Shown: positions 47,012 through 54,976 of the stretch, piece after piece | Layout of the letters: the number at the start of each line of letters is the position of its first letter | Position numbering within the stretch: position 1 is the first letter of the stretch | Assembly (NCBI GenBank): GCA_020637555.1 | Contig: JACKKF010000004.1 | Location: 378,664-442,663, forward strand | DNA from: Rhodobacter sp. | GTDB lineage: Bacteria; Pseudomonadota; Alphaproteobacteria; Rhodobacterales; Rhodobacteraceae | Length of the DNA stretch: 64,000 nucleotides | Direction: 5' to 3' | Position numbers and translations under genes: made by a program | Notes under the pieces: model-generated | The model's database searches: none | What the model saw: only the letters and a program-made list of their open reading frames with translations | What the model was told of the DNA's origin: nothing

Positions 47012-47640
47012 ACACCGACGACCTGATCGCTGCCTTGTCCGCCGATGGCGGTCCGCGCCTGACACCCGAAGGGCGGATGCTGCGCAGCCTGCCCGTCGCG
47101 GTGTTTCTGGCGCTTGTCGCGTTGCTTGCGGGTTGGCACGCGCGCCCCGATCTGGCGCAGGCGCTGGCATCGGTCGCGGTTTACAAGACGCTCGTGCCGC
47201 TGGGGCTGGCGGCGCTGGCGCTCTGGCTGGTGCAGGCGATCTGTCACCCCGAATCCCGGATCAGGGCGCAAACCGGATTGCTGGGGATCGCGCTGGCGGC
47301 ATTGACCCTGGTGCTGGGCTGGACGCTGGCCACCACCTCGGCCGCCGAGATGGTGGCGCAACTGTCGACGCCCGATCTGGTCAACTGCCTGATTTCGGTG
47401 CCCGCGCTGTCCGTTCCCGCGCTGGTCGCGGGGTTCTGGGCGATGCGGGCCGGGGCACCCCGCAACCCGGTGGCGGCGGGCGCGGCCCTGGGGTTGATGG
47501 CAGCGGCTGCGGCGGCTGCGGTCTATTCGCTGCATTGCCCGCATGACGCCGTGATCTATTTCTTCACCGGCTATGGCATCGCGATCGCCGTGGTCACGCT
47601 GATCGGCGCGGCGCTGGGCGGGCGGCTGCTGCGCTGGTGA
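47008..47640 (+). CDS. nrsF: NrsF-type anti-sigma factor (DUF1109)
   Basis: 210 residues, six membrane helices, no catalytic motif. It belongs to DUF1109/NrsF, which holds its sigma factor at the membrane until a signal releases it. Cys127 and Cys177 are 50 residues apart, the same spacing as the two functionally important cysteines of Caulobacter NrsF (as I recall, 131 and 181), suggesting metal or thiol sensing. ATG overlaps the sigF stop (ATGA), as expected for a sigma/anti-sigma pair. Confidence 0.88.
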   Translation: MNTDDLIAALSADGGPRLTPEGRMLRSLPVAVFLALVALLAGWHARPDLAQALASVAVYKTLVPLGLAALALWLVQAICHPESRIRAQTGLLGIALAALTLVLGWTLATTSAAEMVAQLSTPDLVNCLISVPALSVPALVAGFWAMRAGAPRNPVAAGAALGLMAAAAAAAVYSLHCPHDAVIYFFTGYGIAIAVVTLIGAALGGRLLRW

Positions 47641-48099
47641 TCATCGCCCGCCTTCCTTGACGGATTCCATCGCCACATGGGTCGATGTCGAGGCCACATG
47701 CGGCAGGCGCGAGATCTTCTCGGCCAGGGTATGACGGTAATCCACGATATCGGCGCTGCGCACCTTGAGCAGATAGTCGAAGGCACCGGCGATCATGTGG
47801 CATTCCTCGATCTCGGGGGTGGCCATGACCGCTGTGTTGAAGGATTTCAGCGCCGATTCGCGGGTGTCGGACAGCTTGACCTCGACAAAGACGATATGCC
47901 CCATGCCCAGGCGTTGATGGTCCAGCAGCGCCTGGTATCCGGTGATGAATCCCGCGTTCTCCAGGCGTTTCAACCGGGCCTGCGTCGGCGATTTCGACAG
48001 GCTGATGCGGCTGGCCAGTTCGGTCACGCTGATCCGCCCCTCGTGGCGCAGAACGCGCAGGATCGCCAGGTCGAAACTGTCCAGATCGTCGCGGGTCAT
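47641..48099 (-). CDS. Lrp/AsnC family regulator, probable proline-responsive activator of putA
   Basis: 152 residues: helix-turn-helix (LDSFDLAILRVLRHEGRISVTELASRISLSKSPTQARLKRLENAGFI) and a RAM ligand-binding domain (GHIVFVEVKL, EECHMIAGAFDYLLKVRSADIVDY). Divergently paired with putA, the arrangement in which an Lrp-like PutR activates proline catabolism in Rhodobacter and Agrobacterium. ATG 48099; the much longer antisense-to-putA frame is not a gene. Confidence 0.92.
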   Translation of the reverse strand: MTRDDLDSFDLAILRVLRHEGRISVTELASRISLSKSPTQARLKRLENAGFITGYQALLDHQRLGMGHIVFVEVKLSDTRESALKSFNTAVMATPEIEECHMIAGAFDYLLKVRSADIVDYRHTLAEKISRLPHVASTSTHVAMESVKEGGR

Positions 48100-48216
48100 T
48101 TGGCCGTTTCCTTTGCGTAAATCGGGAATTTCGCCTTGGGTTGATGGGTAATCGGGAAGAAGGCGGGCCTGCTTCGCTGTATTCAGGGGAATATCTGTAA
48201 CCCCTTGGGTGCCTCC
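48100..48216. promoter_or_regulatory. Lrp-putA divergent control region
   Basis: 117 bases shared by the Lrp regulator and putA. It is AT-richer than the flanks and has imperfect AAAT/ATTT half-sites around 48117-48131, the kind of sequence Lrp proteins bind, but no definite operator could be assigned. Confidence 0.4.
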
Positions 48217-51200
48217 ATGCAAACCGATCCCCTGCTGACTGCCCTGCCGCCGGACGAAGAGGCGCTGGTCGCCACCCTGATCGACACCGCCGCGCTGGAT
48301 GCTGCGGCCCGCGCCCGCATCACCGCCCACGCCGCCCGGCTGGTGCGCGAGATCCGCGCCGGCGCCCGCCCGGGCCTGATGGAGGTGTTCCTGGCGGAAT
48401 ACGGTCTTTCGACCGACGAGGGCATTGCCCTGATGTGCCTGGCCGAGGCGCTGCTCAGGGTGCCCGACGCCGGCACCATGGATGCCCTGATCGAGGACAA
48501 GATCGCACCGTCGGACTGGGGCAAGCATCTGGGGCATTCGGCCTCGTCGCTGGTCAATGCCTCGACCTGGGCGCTGATGCTGACGGGGCGCGTGCTGGAC
48601 GAGGACCGCGAACCGGGCGTCGCCGGGCATCTGCGGGCGGCGGTCAGGCGGCTGGGAGAGCCGATGATCCGCACGGCGGTGGGCCGGGCCATGCGGGAAA
48701 TGGGTCGCCAGTTCGTTCTGGGCGAGACGATCGACGCCGCCATGAAACGCGGCGCGGCGATGGAGGCGCGCGGCTATGCCTATTCCTATGACATGCTGGG
48801 CGAGGCCGCCCGCACCGACGAGGACGCGCTGCGCTATCAATCCGCCTATGCGGCGGCGATCGACTCCATCGGCAAGGGCTGCGCCGGGCACGACATCAAG
48901 GCCAATCCCGGGATCTCGGTCAAGCTGTCGGCGTTGCATCCCCGCTATGAGGAAGGCCAGCGCGCCCGCGTGATGGCAGACCTGGTTCCGCGCGTCACCA
49001 GGCTGGCGCGGATGGCCGCCAAACGCGGCATGGGGTTCAACATCGACGCCGAGGAACAGGATCGCCTGGCCTTGTCGCGCGACGTGATCGCCGCCGTGCT
49101 GGCTGACCCGGCCCTGGAAGGGTGGGACGGCTTCGGCGTGGTGGTGCAGGCCTATGGTCCGCGCGCAGGCGCGATGATCGACTGGTTGCACGCCGAGGCC
49201 ACGCGGCTGGACCGCAAGCTGATGGTGCGGCTGGTCAAGGGCGCCTACTGGGATGCCGAAATCAAGCGTGCGCAGGTGTTGGGTCTGCCCGGGTTCCCGG
49301 TGTTCACCGCCAAGACCGCGACAGACATTTCCTATATCGCCAATGCCCGCAGGCTCTTGGGGATGACCGATCGCTTGTATCCGCAATTCGCCACGCACAA
49401 CGCCCATACCGTCGCGGCCGTGCTGGACATGGCAAGGGACCTGCCGCGCGACGCGTTCGAATTCCAGCGCCTGCACGGGATGGGCGAACGCCTGCATGAC
49501 ATCGTGCTGGAAGGGGAAAAGACCCGCTGCCGCATCTATGCCCCGGTCGGCGCCCATCGCGACCTGCTGGCCTATCTGGTGCGCCGCCTGCTCGAGAACG
49601 GCGCGAACTCGTCCTTTGTGAACCAGATCGTCGATGAAAAGGTCCCGCCCGAAGTGGTGGCTGCCGACCCCGTGGCCCGCCACCGTCCGCTCGCCCTGAC
49701 GACCGGCCCGGCGCTGTTCGCGCCCGAGCGGAACAATTCGCGGGGCTGGGACCTGACCTCGGCGCTGGATCTCGACACGATCGAGACCGCCCGCGCCCCC
49801 CATGCCGCGACGGTGTTCCAGGGGGGGGCGCGGCTGTGCGGGCCGGCAGGCGGGGGCACGCCTGTCACGGTGCGCAACCCGGCGCGGCCCGATGACCTGG
49901 TGGGCCGTGTCACCCAGGCCAGCCGCGCCGATGTCGATGCCGCGCTGTCCGCCGCGCGTGTCTGGGACGCACCGGCGGCCGAGCGGGCGCGCATCCTGAA
50001 CGTTGCCGCCGATCTCTATGAATCCGCATTCGGCCGGTTCTTCGCCCTGCTGGCGCGCGAGGCCGGAAAGGGCCTGCCCGATTGCGTGGGCGAATTGCGC
50101 GAGGCGGTGGATTTCCTGCGCTACTACGCCGCGCGGATCACGCCCGAGATGGCACCGCGCGGGCGGATCGTCTGCATCTCGCCGTGGAACTTCCCGCTGG
50201 CGATCTTCACGGGGCAGATCGCGGGGGCCCTGGCCGCCGGCAATGCCGTGCTGGCGAAACCGGCCGAACAGACCGCCCTCATCGCCAGCCTGGCCGTCGA
50301 TCTGCTGATCGAGGCCGGCGTGCCGGCGAGCGCCGTGCAGCTGCTGCCCGGCGATGGCGCCGAAGTGGGCGCCGCGCTGACCGCGGACCCGCGGGTGGAT
50401 GGTGTGGTCTTCACCGGCTCGACCGAAACCGCGCAGGTGATCCGCCGGGCCATGGCGGCCCATCTGGACCCTGGCGCGCCGCTGATCGCGGAAACCGGCG
50501 GGCTGAACGCGATGGTGGTCGATTCCACCGCGCTGCCCGAACAGGCGGTGCGCGATGTGGTGGCCAGCGCATTCCAGTCGGCCGGGCAGCGGTGCTCGGC
50601 CTTGCGGTGCCTCTATGTGCAGGAGGACGTGGCGCCGGGGGTGATTGCCATGCTGACCGGGGCCATGGACGCCCTGACACTGGGCGATCCCTGGGCGCTT
50701 TCCACCGACGTGGGCCCGGTGATCGACGCCGAGGCCGCCCGCGAGATCCGCGCCTATGTCGCCGAGGCGCGCCGCGCGGGCCGGGTTCTGCACGAACTGC
50801 GCGCGCCCGCGCAGGGGCATTTCGTCGCGCCCGTGGTGATCGAGGTCGGCGGTATCGACGACCTGCCGCGCGAGATCTTTGGCCCGGTGCTGCATGTCGC
50901 CCGGTTCAAGGGGCGCGACCTGCCCAAGGTTCTGGACGCGGTGAATGCGCGCGGCTACGGGCTGACCTTTGGGCTGCACACCCGGATCGACAACCGCGTG
51001 CAAGAGGTGGTCGAGGCCCTGCACGTCGGCAACCTCTATGTGAACCGCAACCAGATCGGCGCGGTCGTCGGATCGCAGCCTTTTGGGGGCGAAGGGCTGT
51101 CCGGCACCGGGCCCAAGGCCGGCGGGCCACAGTATGTTGCGCGGCTGGCACGGCCTGCCGCGGCATCCGAGCATCCCGACGCCGTGGCCGATCCGGCGGA

Positions 51201-51645
51201 TCTGGGCGCGTTGCAAAAGGCGCTGCGCGCGGCAGGCCCCGACACCGCGCTGGCCACCCATGACCTGCCCGGACCGACGGGTGAATCGAACAGGTTGAGC
51301 CTGCACGCACGGGGTCCCGTCCTGTGCCTGGGGCCGGGTGCCCGGGCCGAGGCCGCGCAGGTCGCCGCGATCCGCGCAGCCGGGGGTGTTGCCGTCGCGG
51401 CCGGGGGCGCGGTGCCCGCGGACTGGCTGGAAACCGCCACTGGCCTGTCTGGCGTGCTGTGGTGGGGCGATGCGGCCATGGCGCGCGCCCTTGCGGTGGC
51501 GCTGTCGCGGCGTGCCGGGCCGATCCTGCCCCTGATCACGGCCATGCCGGATGCCGCCCACGCCCTGACCGAGCGTCATCTGTGCATCGATACCACGGCC
51601 TCGGGCGGGAATGCGCAACTGCTTGTTGCTGCAACGAGTGCTTGA
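48217..51645 (+). CDS. putA: Bifunctional proline dehydrogenase / glutamate-semialdehyde dehydrogenase
   Basis: Converts proline to glutamate in two steps. 1142 residues: an arm and the PRODH barrel (IKANPGISVKLSALHPRYEEGQRARV, LMVRLVKGAYWDAEIKRAQVLG, TKTATDISY-type FTAKTATDISYIANARRLL), then the aldehyde dehydrogenase domain (VCISPWNFPLAIFTGQIAGAL, ETGGLNAMVVDS, catalytic Cys793 in SAGQRCSALR) and a C-terminal domain. It lacks the ribbon-helix-helix DNA-binding domain of E. coli PutA, so it is not a self-repressor; the divergent Lrp gene fits that. ATG 48217 is preferred over GTG 48205. Confidence 0.97.
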   Translation: MQTDPLLTALPPDEEALVATLIDTAALDAAARARITAHAARLVREIRAGARPGLMEVFLAEYGLSTDEGIALMCLAEALLRVPDAGTMDALIEDKIAPSDWGKHLGHSASSLVNASTWALMLTGRVLDEDREPGVAGHLRAAVRRLGEPMIRTAVGRAMREMGRQFVLGETIDAAMKRGAAMEARGYAYSYDMLGEAARTDEDALRYQSAYAAAIDSIGKGCAGHDIKANPGISVKLSALHPRYEEGQRARVMADLVPRVTRLARMAAKRGMGFNIDAEEQDRLALSRDVIAAVLADPALEGWDGFGVVVQAYGPRAGAMIDWLHAEATRLDRKLMVRLVKGAYWDAEIKRAQVLGLPGFPVFTAKTATDISYIANARRLLGMTDRLYPQFATHNAHTVAAVLDMARDLPRDAFEFQRLHGMGERLHDIVLEGEKTRCRIYAPVGAHRDLLAYLVRRLLENGANSSFVNQIVDEKVPPEVVAADPVARHRPLALTTGPALFAPERNNSRGWDLTSALDLDTIETARAPHAATVFQGGARLCGPAGGGTPVTVRNPARPDDLVGRVTQASRADVDAALSAARVWDAPAAERARILNVAADLYESAFGRFFALLAREAGKGLPDCVGELREAVDFLRYYAARITPEMAPRGRIVCISPWNFPLAIFTGQIAGALAAGNAVLAKPAEQTALIASLAVDLLIEAGVPASAVQLLPGDGAEVGAALTADPRVDGVVFTGSTETAQVIRRAMAAHLDPGAPLIAETGGLNAMVVDSTALPEQAVRDVVASAFQSAGQRCSALRCLYVQEDVAPGVIAMLTGAMDALTLGDPWALSTDVGPVIDAEAAREIRAYVAEARRAGRVLHELRAPAQGHFVAPVVIEVGGIDDLPREIFGPVLHVARFKGRDLPKVLDAVNARGYGLTFGLHTRIDNRVQEVVEALHVGNLYVNRNQIGAVVGSQPFGGEGLSGTGPKAGGPQYVARLARPAAASEHPDAVADPADLGALQKALRAAGPDTALATHDLPGPTGESNRLSLHARGPVLCLGPGARAEAAQVAAIRAAGGVAVAAGGAVPADWLETATGLSGVLWWGDAAMARALAVALSRRAGPILPLITAMPDAAHALTERHLCIDTTASGGNAQLLVAATSA

Positions 51646-51677
51646 CGGATGGCCGCGGATCGCGGAAGGGTCCTGCC

Positions 51678-52463
51678 ATGCTACCTATACGCGACCGCAA
51701 CCCTTCAGGACAGACGCCCTATGTGACCTGGGCGTTGATCGCCGTGAATGTCGCGGTGTTCATGGCCTATTGGCCGCTGGGCACGACCGAGTCGGTGCAC
51801 GAGGTCTTTCGCCAGTGGGGCATGGTGCCCACCCGGTTGAGCCAGGGGCAGGGCCTGTATACGCCGCTGACCGCGATGTTCGTGCACGGTGGCTGGCTGC
51901 ATATCGCCCTGAACATGCTGTTTCTGCGCATCTTCGGTGACAACCTCGAGGCCGAGATGGGCCACGCGCGGTTCCTGGGCTTCTACCTGCTCACAGGATT
52001 GATCGCGTTTGTGCTGCAATACATCGCCGCGCCGTTCAGCCCGGTGCCGGTTGCCGGGGCCTCGGGTGCCGTTGCCGGTGTCATGGGGGGGTATCTGCTG
52101 ATGTTCCCGCGCGCGCGCGTCGACCTGCTGCTCTATTTCATCGTCGGCCTCAGGGTGGTTCCTGTGCCTGCCTGGGGTTTGCTGGGGCTTTGGTTCCTGT
52201 TGCAGGTGCTGGGGGGGCTGTCTGCCCCTGTTGGCGGCTCGGTGGCGTTCTGGGCCCATGTCGGCGGTTTCCTGGCCGGGATCGGGCTGAGCGTCCGCCT
52301 GTGGCGGATGCGCGGCGCACGGACCTTCTGGCGGCGCTATGGGGGACGGCCCCCGCACCCGACCGCGCAGGTCGAAATTCCTGTCGTGCGCCGGCGCGGG
52401 GCCCCGCTGCCGCCACCGCAGCCCAGCGGGCTGTTCCGGCGCGACGGCGATCTCAGGCGCTGA
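51678..52463 (+). CDS. Rhomboid family intramembrane serine protease
   Basis: 261 residues with six membrane helices and a proline/arginine-rich cytoplasmic tail. PLTAMFVHGGWLHIALNMLFLRIFGDNLE is the conserved loop and helix 2, the catalytic serine lies in GASGAVAGVMGGYLLMFP, and the histidine in FWAHVGGFLAGI. ATG 51678 lies 32 bases after putA. Confidence 0.93.
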   Translation: MLPIRDRNPSGQTPYVTWALIAVNVAVFMAYWPLGTTESVHEVFRQWGMVPTRLSQGQGLYTPLTAMFVHGGWLHIALNMLFLRIFGDNLEAEMGHARFLGFYLLTGLIAFVLQYIAAPFSPVPVAGASGAVAGVMGGYLLMFPRARVDLLLYFIVGLRVVPVPAWGLLGLWFLLQVLGGLSAPVGGSVAFWAHVGGFLAGIGLSVRLWRMRGARTFWRRYGGRPPHPTAQVEIPVVRRRGAPLPPPQPSGLFRRDGDLRR

Positions 52464-52477
52464 ACGGCCGGTCGGGG

Positions 52478-53776
52478 TCAGGTGCGGGGCTTGACCGGCG
52501 AACCCGCCGCATAGGTTTCGACCACCGCGCGATCGTCGCCCAGGATCAGCAAGGCGAAAAGCTCGTCCTTCAGGTCCCTGGCGGCCTGCATCCGCAGGGC
52601 CAGTTCCGGGGTTGCGCGGCTGTCCAGCACCACCAGATCGGCCTCGGTCCCGGGCTCCAGCGTGCCGATCCGGTCGGCCAGGCCCAGAACCTCGGCATTG
52701 CCGCGGGTGATCCACCAGAAGGCCCGCAGCGGGTCCAGCGCGCGGCCCTGCAGCTGCGCGATGGCATAGGCCGCGCCGCCGGTGCGCAGCATGGACCAGC
52801 TCATGCCCGCGCCGATGTCGGTGGCGATGCCGCTGGTTGCGCCGGCGGCCTTCAGCGCGGCCTCGTCGAACAGACCCGAGCCGAGGAACAGGTTCGAGGT
52901 CGGGCAATGCACCGGATGCGCGCCGGTTTCCGCGATGATCGCGCGCTCGCGGTCGCTCAGGTGGATCGCGTGCCCCAGCAGCGCCTTTGGCCCCAGCATC
53001 CCGTAACGGGCATAGATGTCCAGATACCCGTCGGCCTCGGGGTAGAGGGCACAGGCGAGGTCGATCTCGGCGCGGTTCTCGCTGAGATGGGTCTGAACAT
53101 GACAATCCGGATGCGCGGCAATCAGGGCCTGTGCGGCCTCCATTTGCGCGGGGGTCGACGTGATCGCAAAGCGCGGCGAGATCGCATAGAGCGCGCGCCC
53201 GCGCCCGTGCCAGCGCCGGATCAGCGCGGCACTGTCGTCATGGGCGGTTTGCGGCGTGTCCAGCAGGCCCTGAGGGGCGTTGCGGTCCATCAGAACCTTG
53301 CCGCCCAGCATCCTGAGGCCGCGGCGTTCGGCCTCGGAGAAATAGGCGTCGACCGAAACCGGATGCACCGAACAAAAGGCCGAGGCCGTGGTGGTTCCGT
53401 TGCGCAGCAGCAGATCGAAGAACGCCACCGCCATGCGTTCGGCGTGGTCGGGATCGGCAAAGCGGGTCTCGGCAGGAAAGGTGTAGCCGTTCAGCCAATC
53501 CAGCAATTGCGCCCCCCAGGAGGCAACGATCTGACCCTGCGGGAAATGCAGATGGGCATCGATGAACCCGGCCGTGATCAGGTGCGGGCGGTGGTCGGTG
53601 ACCGGCACATCGGGCGCCTTGGCCGCCAGCGTTGCGAAGTCGCCCATCGCAACGATGTGCCCGCCGCGCAGATGCACCGCGCCATCCTCGTGCCAATCCA
53701 GGGCGTCGATATCCGCCGGGCCCGCGGGCTCGCGGCGGAAACTCAACACGCGTCCGCGCAACAGTCGTTCGGTCAT
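52478..53776 (-). CDS. guaD: Guanine deaminase
   Basis: Hydrolyses guanine to xanthine and ammonia in purine salvage or catabolism. 432 residues, amidohydrolase superfamily: HLITAGFIDAHLHFPQGQIVASWG with the zinc HxH, VQTHLSENRAEIDLACALYP, LLGHAIHLSDRE and HCPTSNLFLGSGLFDEAAL with GIATDIGAGMSWSML. These are diagnostic of guanine deaminase. Divergent from a LysR-type regulator. Confidence 0.95.
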   Translation of the reverse strand: MTERLLRGRVLSFRREPAGPADIDALDWHEDGAVHLRGGHIVAMGDFATLAAKAPDVPVTDHRPHLITAGFIDAHLHFPQGQIVASWGAQLLDWLNGYTFPAETRFADPDHAERMAVAFFDLLLRNGTTTASAFCSVHPVSVDAYFSEAERRGLRMLGGKVLMDRNAPQGLLDTPQTAHDDSAALIRRWHGRGRALYAISPRFAITSTPAQMEAAQALIAAHPDCHVQTHLSENRAEIDLACALYPEADGYLDIYARYGMLGPKALLGHAIHLSDRERAIIAETGAHPVHCPTSNLFLGSGLFDEAALKAAGATSGIATDIGAGMSWSMLRTGGAAYAIAQLQGRALDPLRAFWWITRGNAEVLGLADRIGTLEPGTEADLVVLDSRATPELALRMQAARDLKDELFALLILGDDRAVVETYAAGSPVKPRT

Positions 53777-53920
53777 CTGGGGTCTCCAACACCCGGGCTG
53801 CGGCGCAAGGTAGACAGCCCCGGCCCCGAGGCAACCCGCGAAATCGTTTGACTGTTTTCAGCCATCGTTGAAAATCGGGCGTGAAACCTGTCCCATTGTC
53901 AACAGATTGTTGGAGGTCGG

Positions 53921-54829
53921 ATGCCCTACCTTGAAAGCATCAAGGTCTTTGTGCGCGTGGTCGAACTGGGGTCGATCACCTCGGGCGGGCGGGATCAGCG
54001 CCTGACACCGGCCGTGGCCTCGAAGCGCATCAAGGAACTGGAAACAAAGCTGGGCACGCGCCTGCTCAACCGCACCACGCGCAAGCTGGTTCCGACCGAG
54101 GCCGGGCGCGTCTTTTACGAACATGCCCGCAGTGTCGTTTCGGCGCTGGAAGATGCCGAAGCCTCGCTGGCCGGGTTCGAGGGGCGGCCGCGCGGCACGA
54201 TCCGCGTGACCGCGCCGCTGGGCGTGGGCCGGCGCATCATCGCGCCGCTGGTGCCCCGGTTCTGCGATCTCTTCCCCGAGGTGGACATTCGCCTGCGCCT
54301 GTCCGATCGCCGCGTGGACATGTTCGAGGACGAGCAGGACGTGGCGTTCTTCCTGGGAACGCCGCAGGATTCCACGCTGAAGATGCGCAAGATCGCGGAT
54401 TGTCCGCGCCTCTTGTGCGCCACGCCCGACTATCTGGCCCGGCACGGCACGCCCCGCACCCCGCAGGACCTGCTGGATTCCGGCCAGAACTGCCTGTTGC
54501 TGCGCTTTCCGCGGTCGCCCGAATACTTCTGGGTGCTGGATACCCCCGACGGCCCGCAAAAGCTGGAGGTTGCCGGGCGGTTCGATGCCGATACCCATGA
54601 CGTGCTGCTGGACTGGGCCCTGGACGGGCGCGGGATCGCGATGAAACCGCGCTTCGAGGTCGCGCGCCACCTCGAGACCGGAACCCTGGTCGAGATCCTG
54701 CCCGACACGCCGCCCCAGCCCGCGGTCTTTGGCTGTCTCTATCCGCATCGCAAGTTGCAGGACCCCAAGATCCAGCGGTTTCTGGACTATATGGTGCGCC
54801 ATTGCCGGGCCGCGATGGATCGCGCCTGA
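53921..54829 (+). CDS. LysR family transcriptional regulator (CrgA-like subgroup)
   Basis: 302 residues: N-terminal winged helix-turn-helix (SIKVFVRVVELGSITSGGRDQRLTPAVASKRIKELETKLGTRLLNRTTRKLVPTEAG) and a C-terminal substrate-binding domain. The TTR-x-LxxTEAG ending of the helix region places it with the CrgA/DsdC-like group. It is divergent from guaD (145 bases), which it may regulate; no target is proven. Confidence 0.92.
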   Translation: MPYLESIKVFVRVVELGSITSGGRDQRLTPAVASKRIKELETKLGTRLLNRTTRKLVPTEAGRVFYEHARSVVSALEDAEASLAGFEGRPRGTIRVTAPLGVGRRIIAPLVPRFCDLFPEVDIRLRLSDRRVDMFEDEQDVAFFLGTPQDSTLKMRKIADCPRLLCATPDYLARHGTPRTPQDLLDSGQNCLLLRFPRSPEYFWVLDTPDGPQKLEVAGRFDADTHDVLLDWALDGRGIAMKPRFEVARHLETGTLVEILPDTPPQPAVFGCLYPHRKLQDPKIQRFLDYMVRHCRAAMDRA

Positions 54830-54976
54830 CCCGGGGCGGACCGGGTCGGGCCACGAAATATCCAATTAATTTGAACAGCCACGATTGTTTCCAACATTCG
54901 CCACAATTCGCGCCGAAAACACACCCATCTTCGCACGCAATCGTGTTGTGCCAGTTATTGAAACAGGAGTGTGATC

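Noticed and set aside
47641..51618. A 1325-codon open frame antisense to putA
   Set aside because: Only its first 152 codons from ATG 48099 (the Lrp regulator) make sense. The rest is an antisense shadow of a high-GC gene, with biased composition and no domains.
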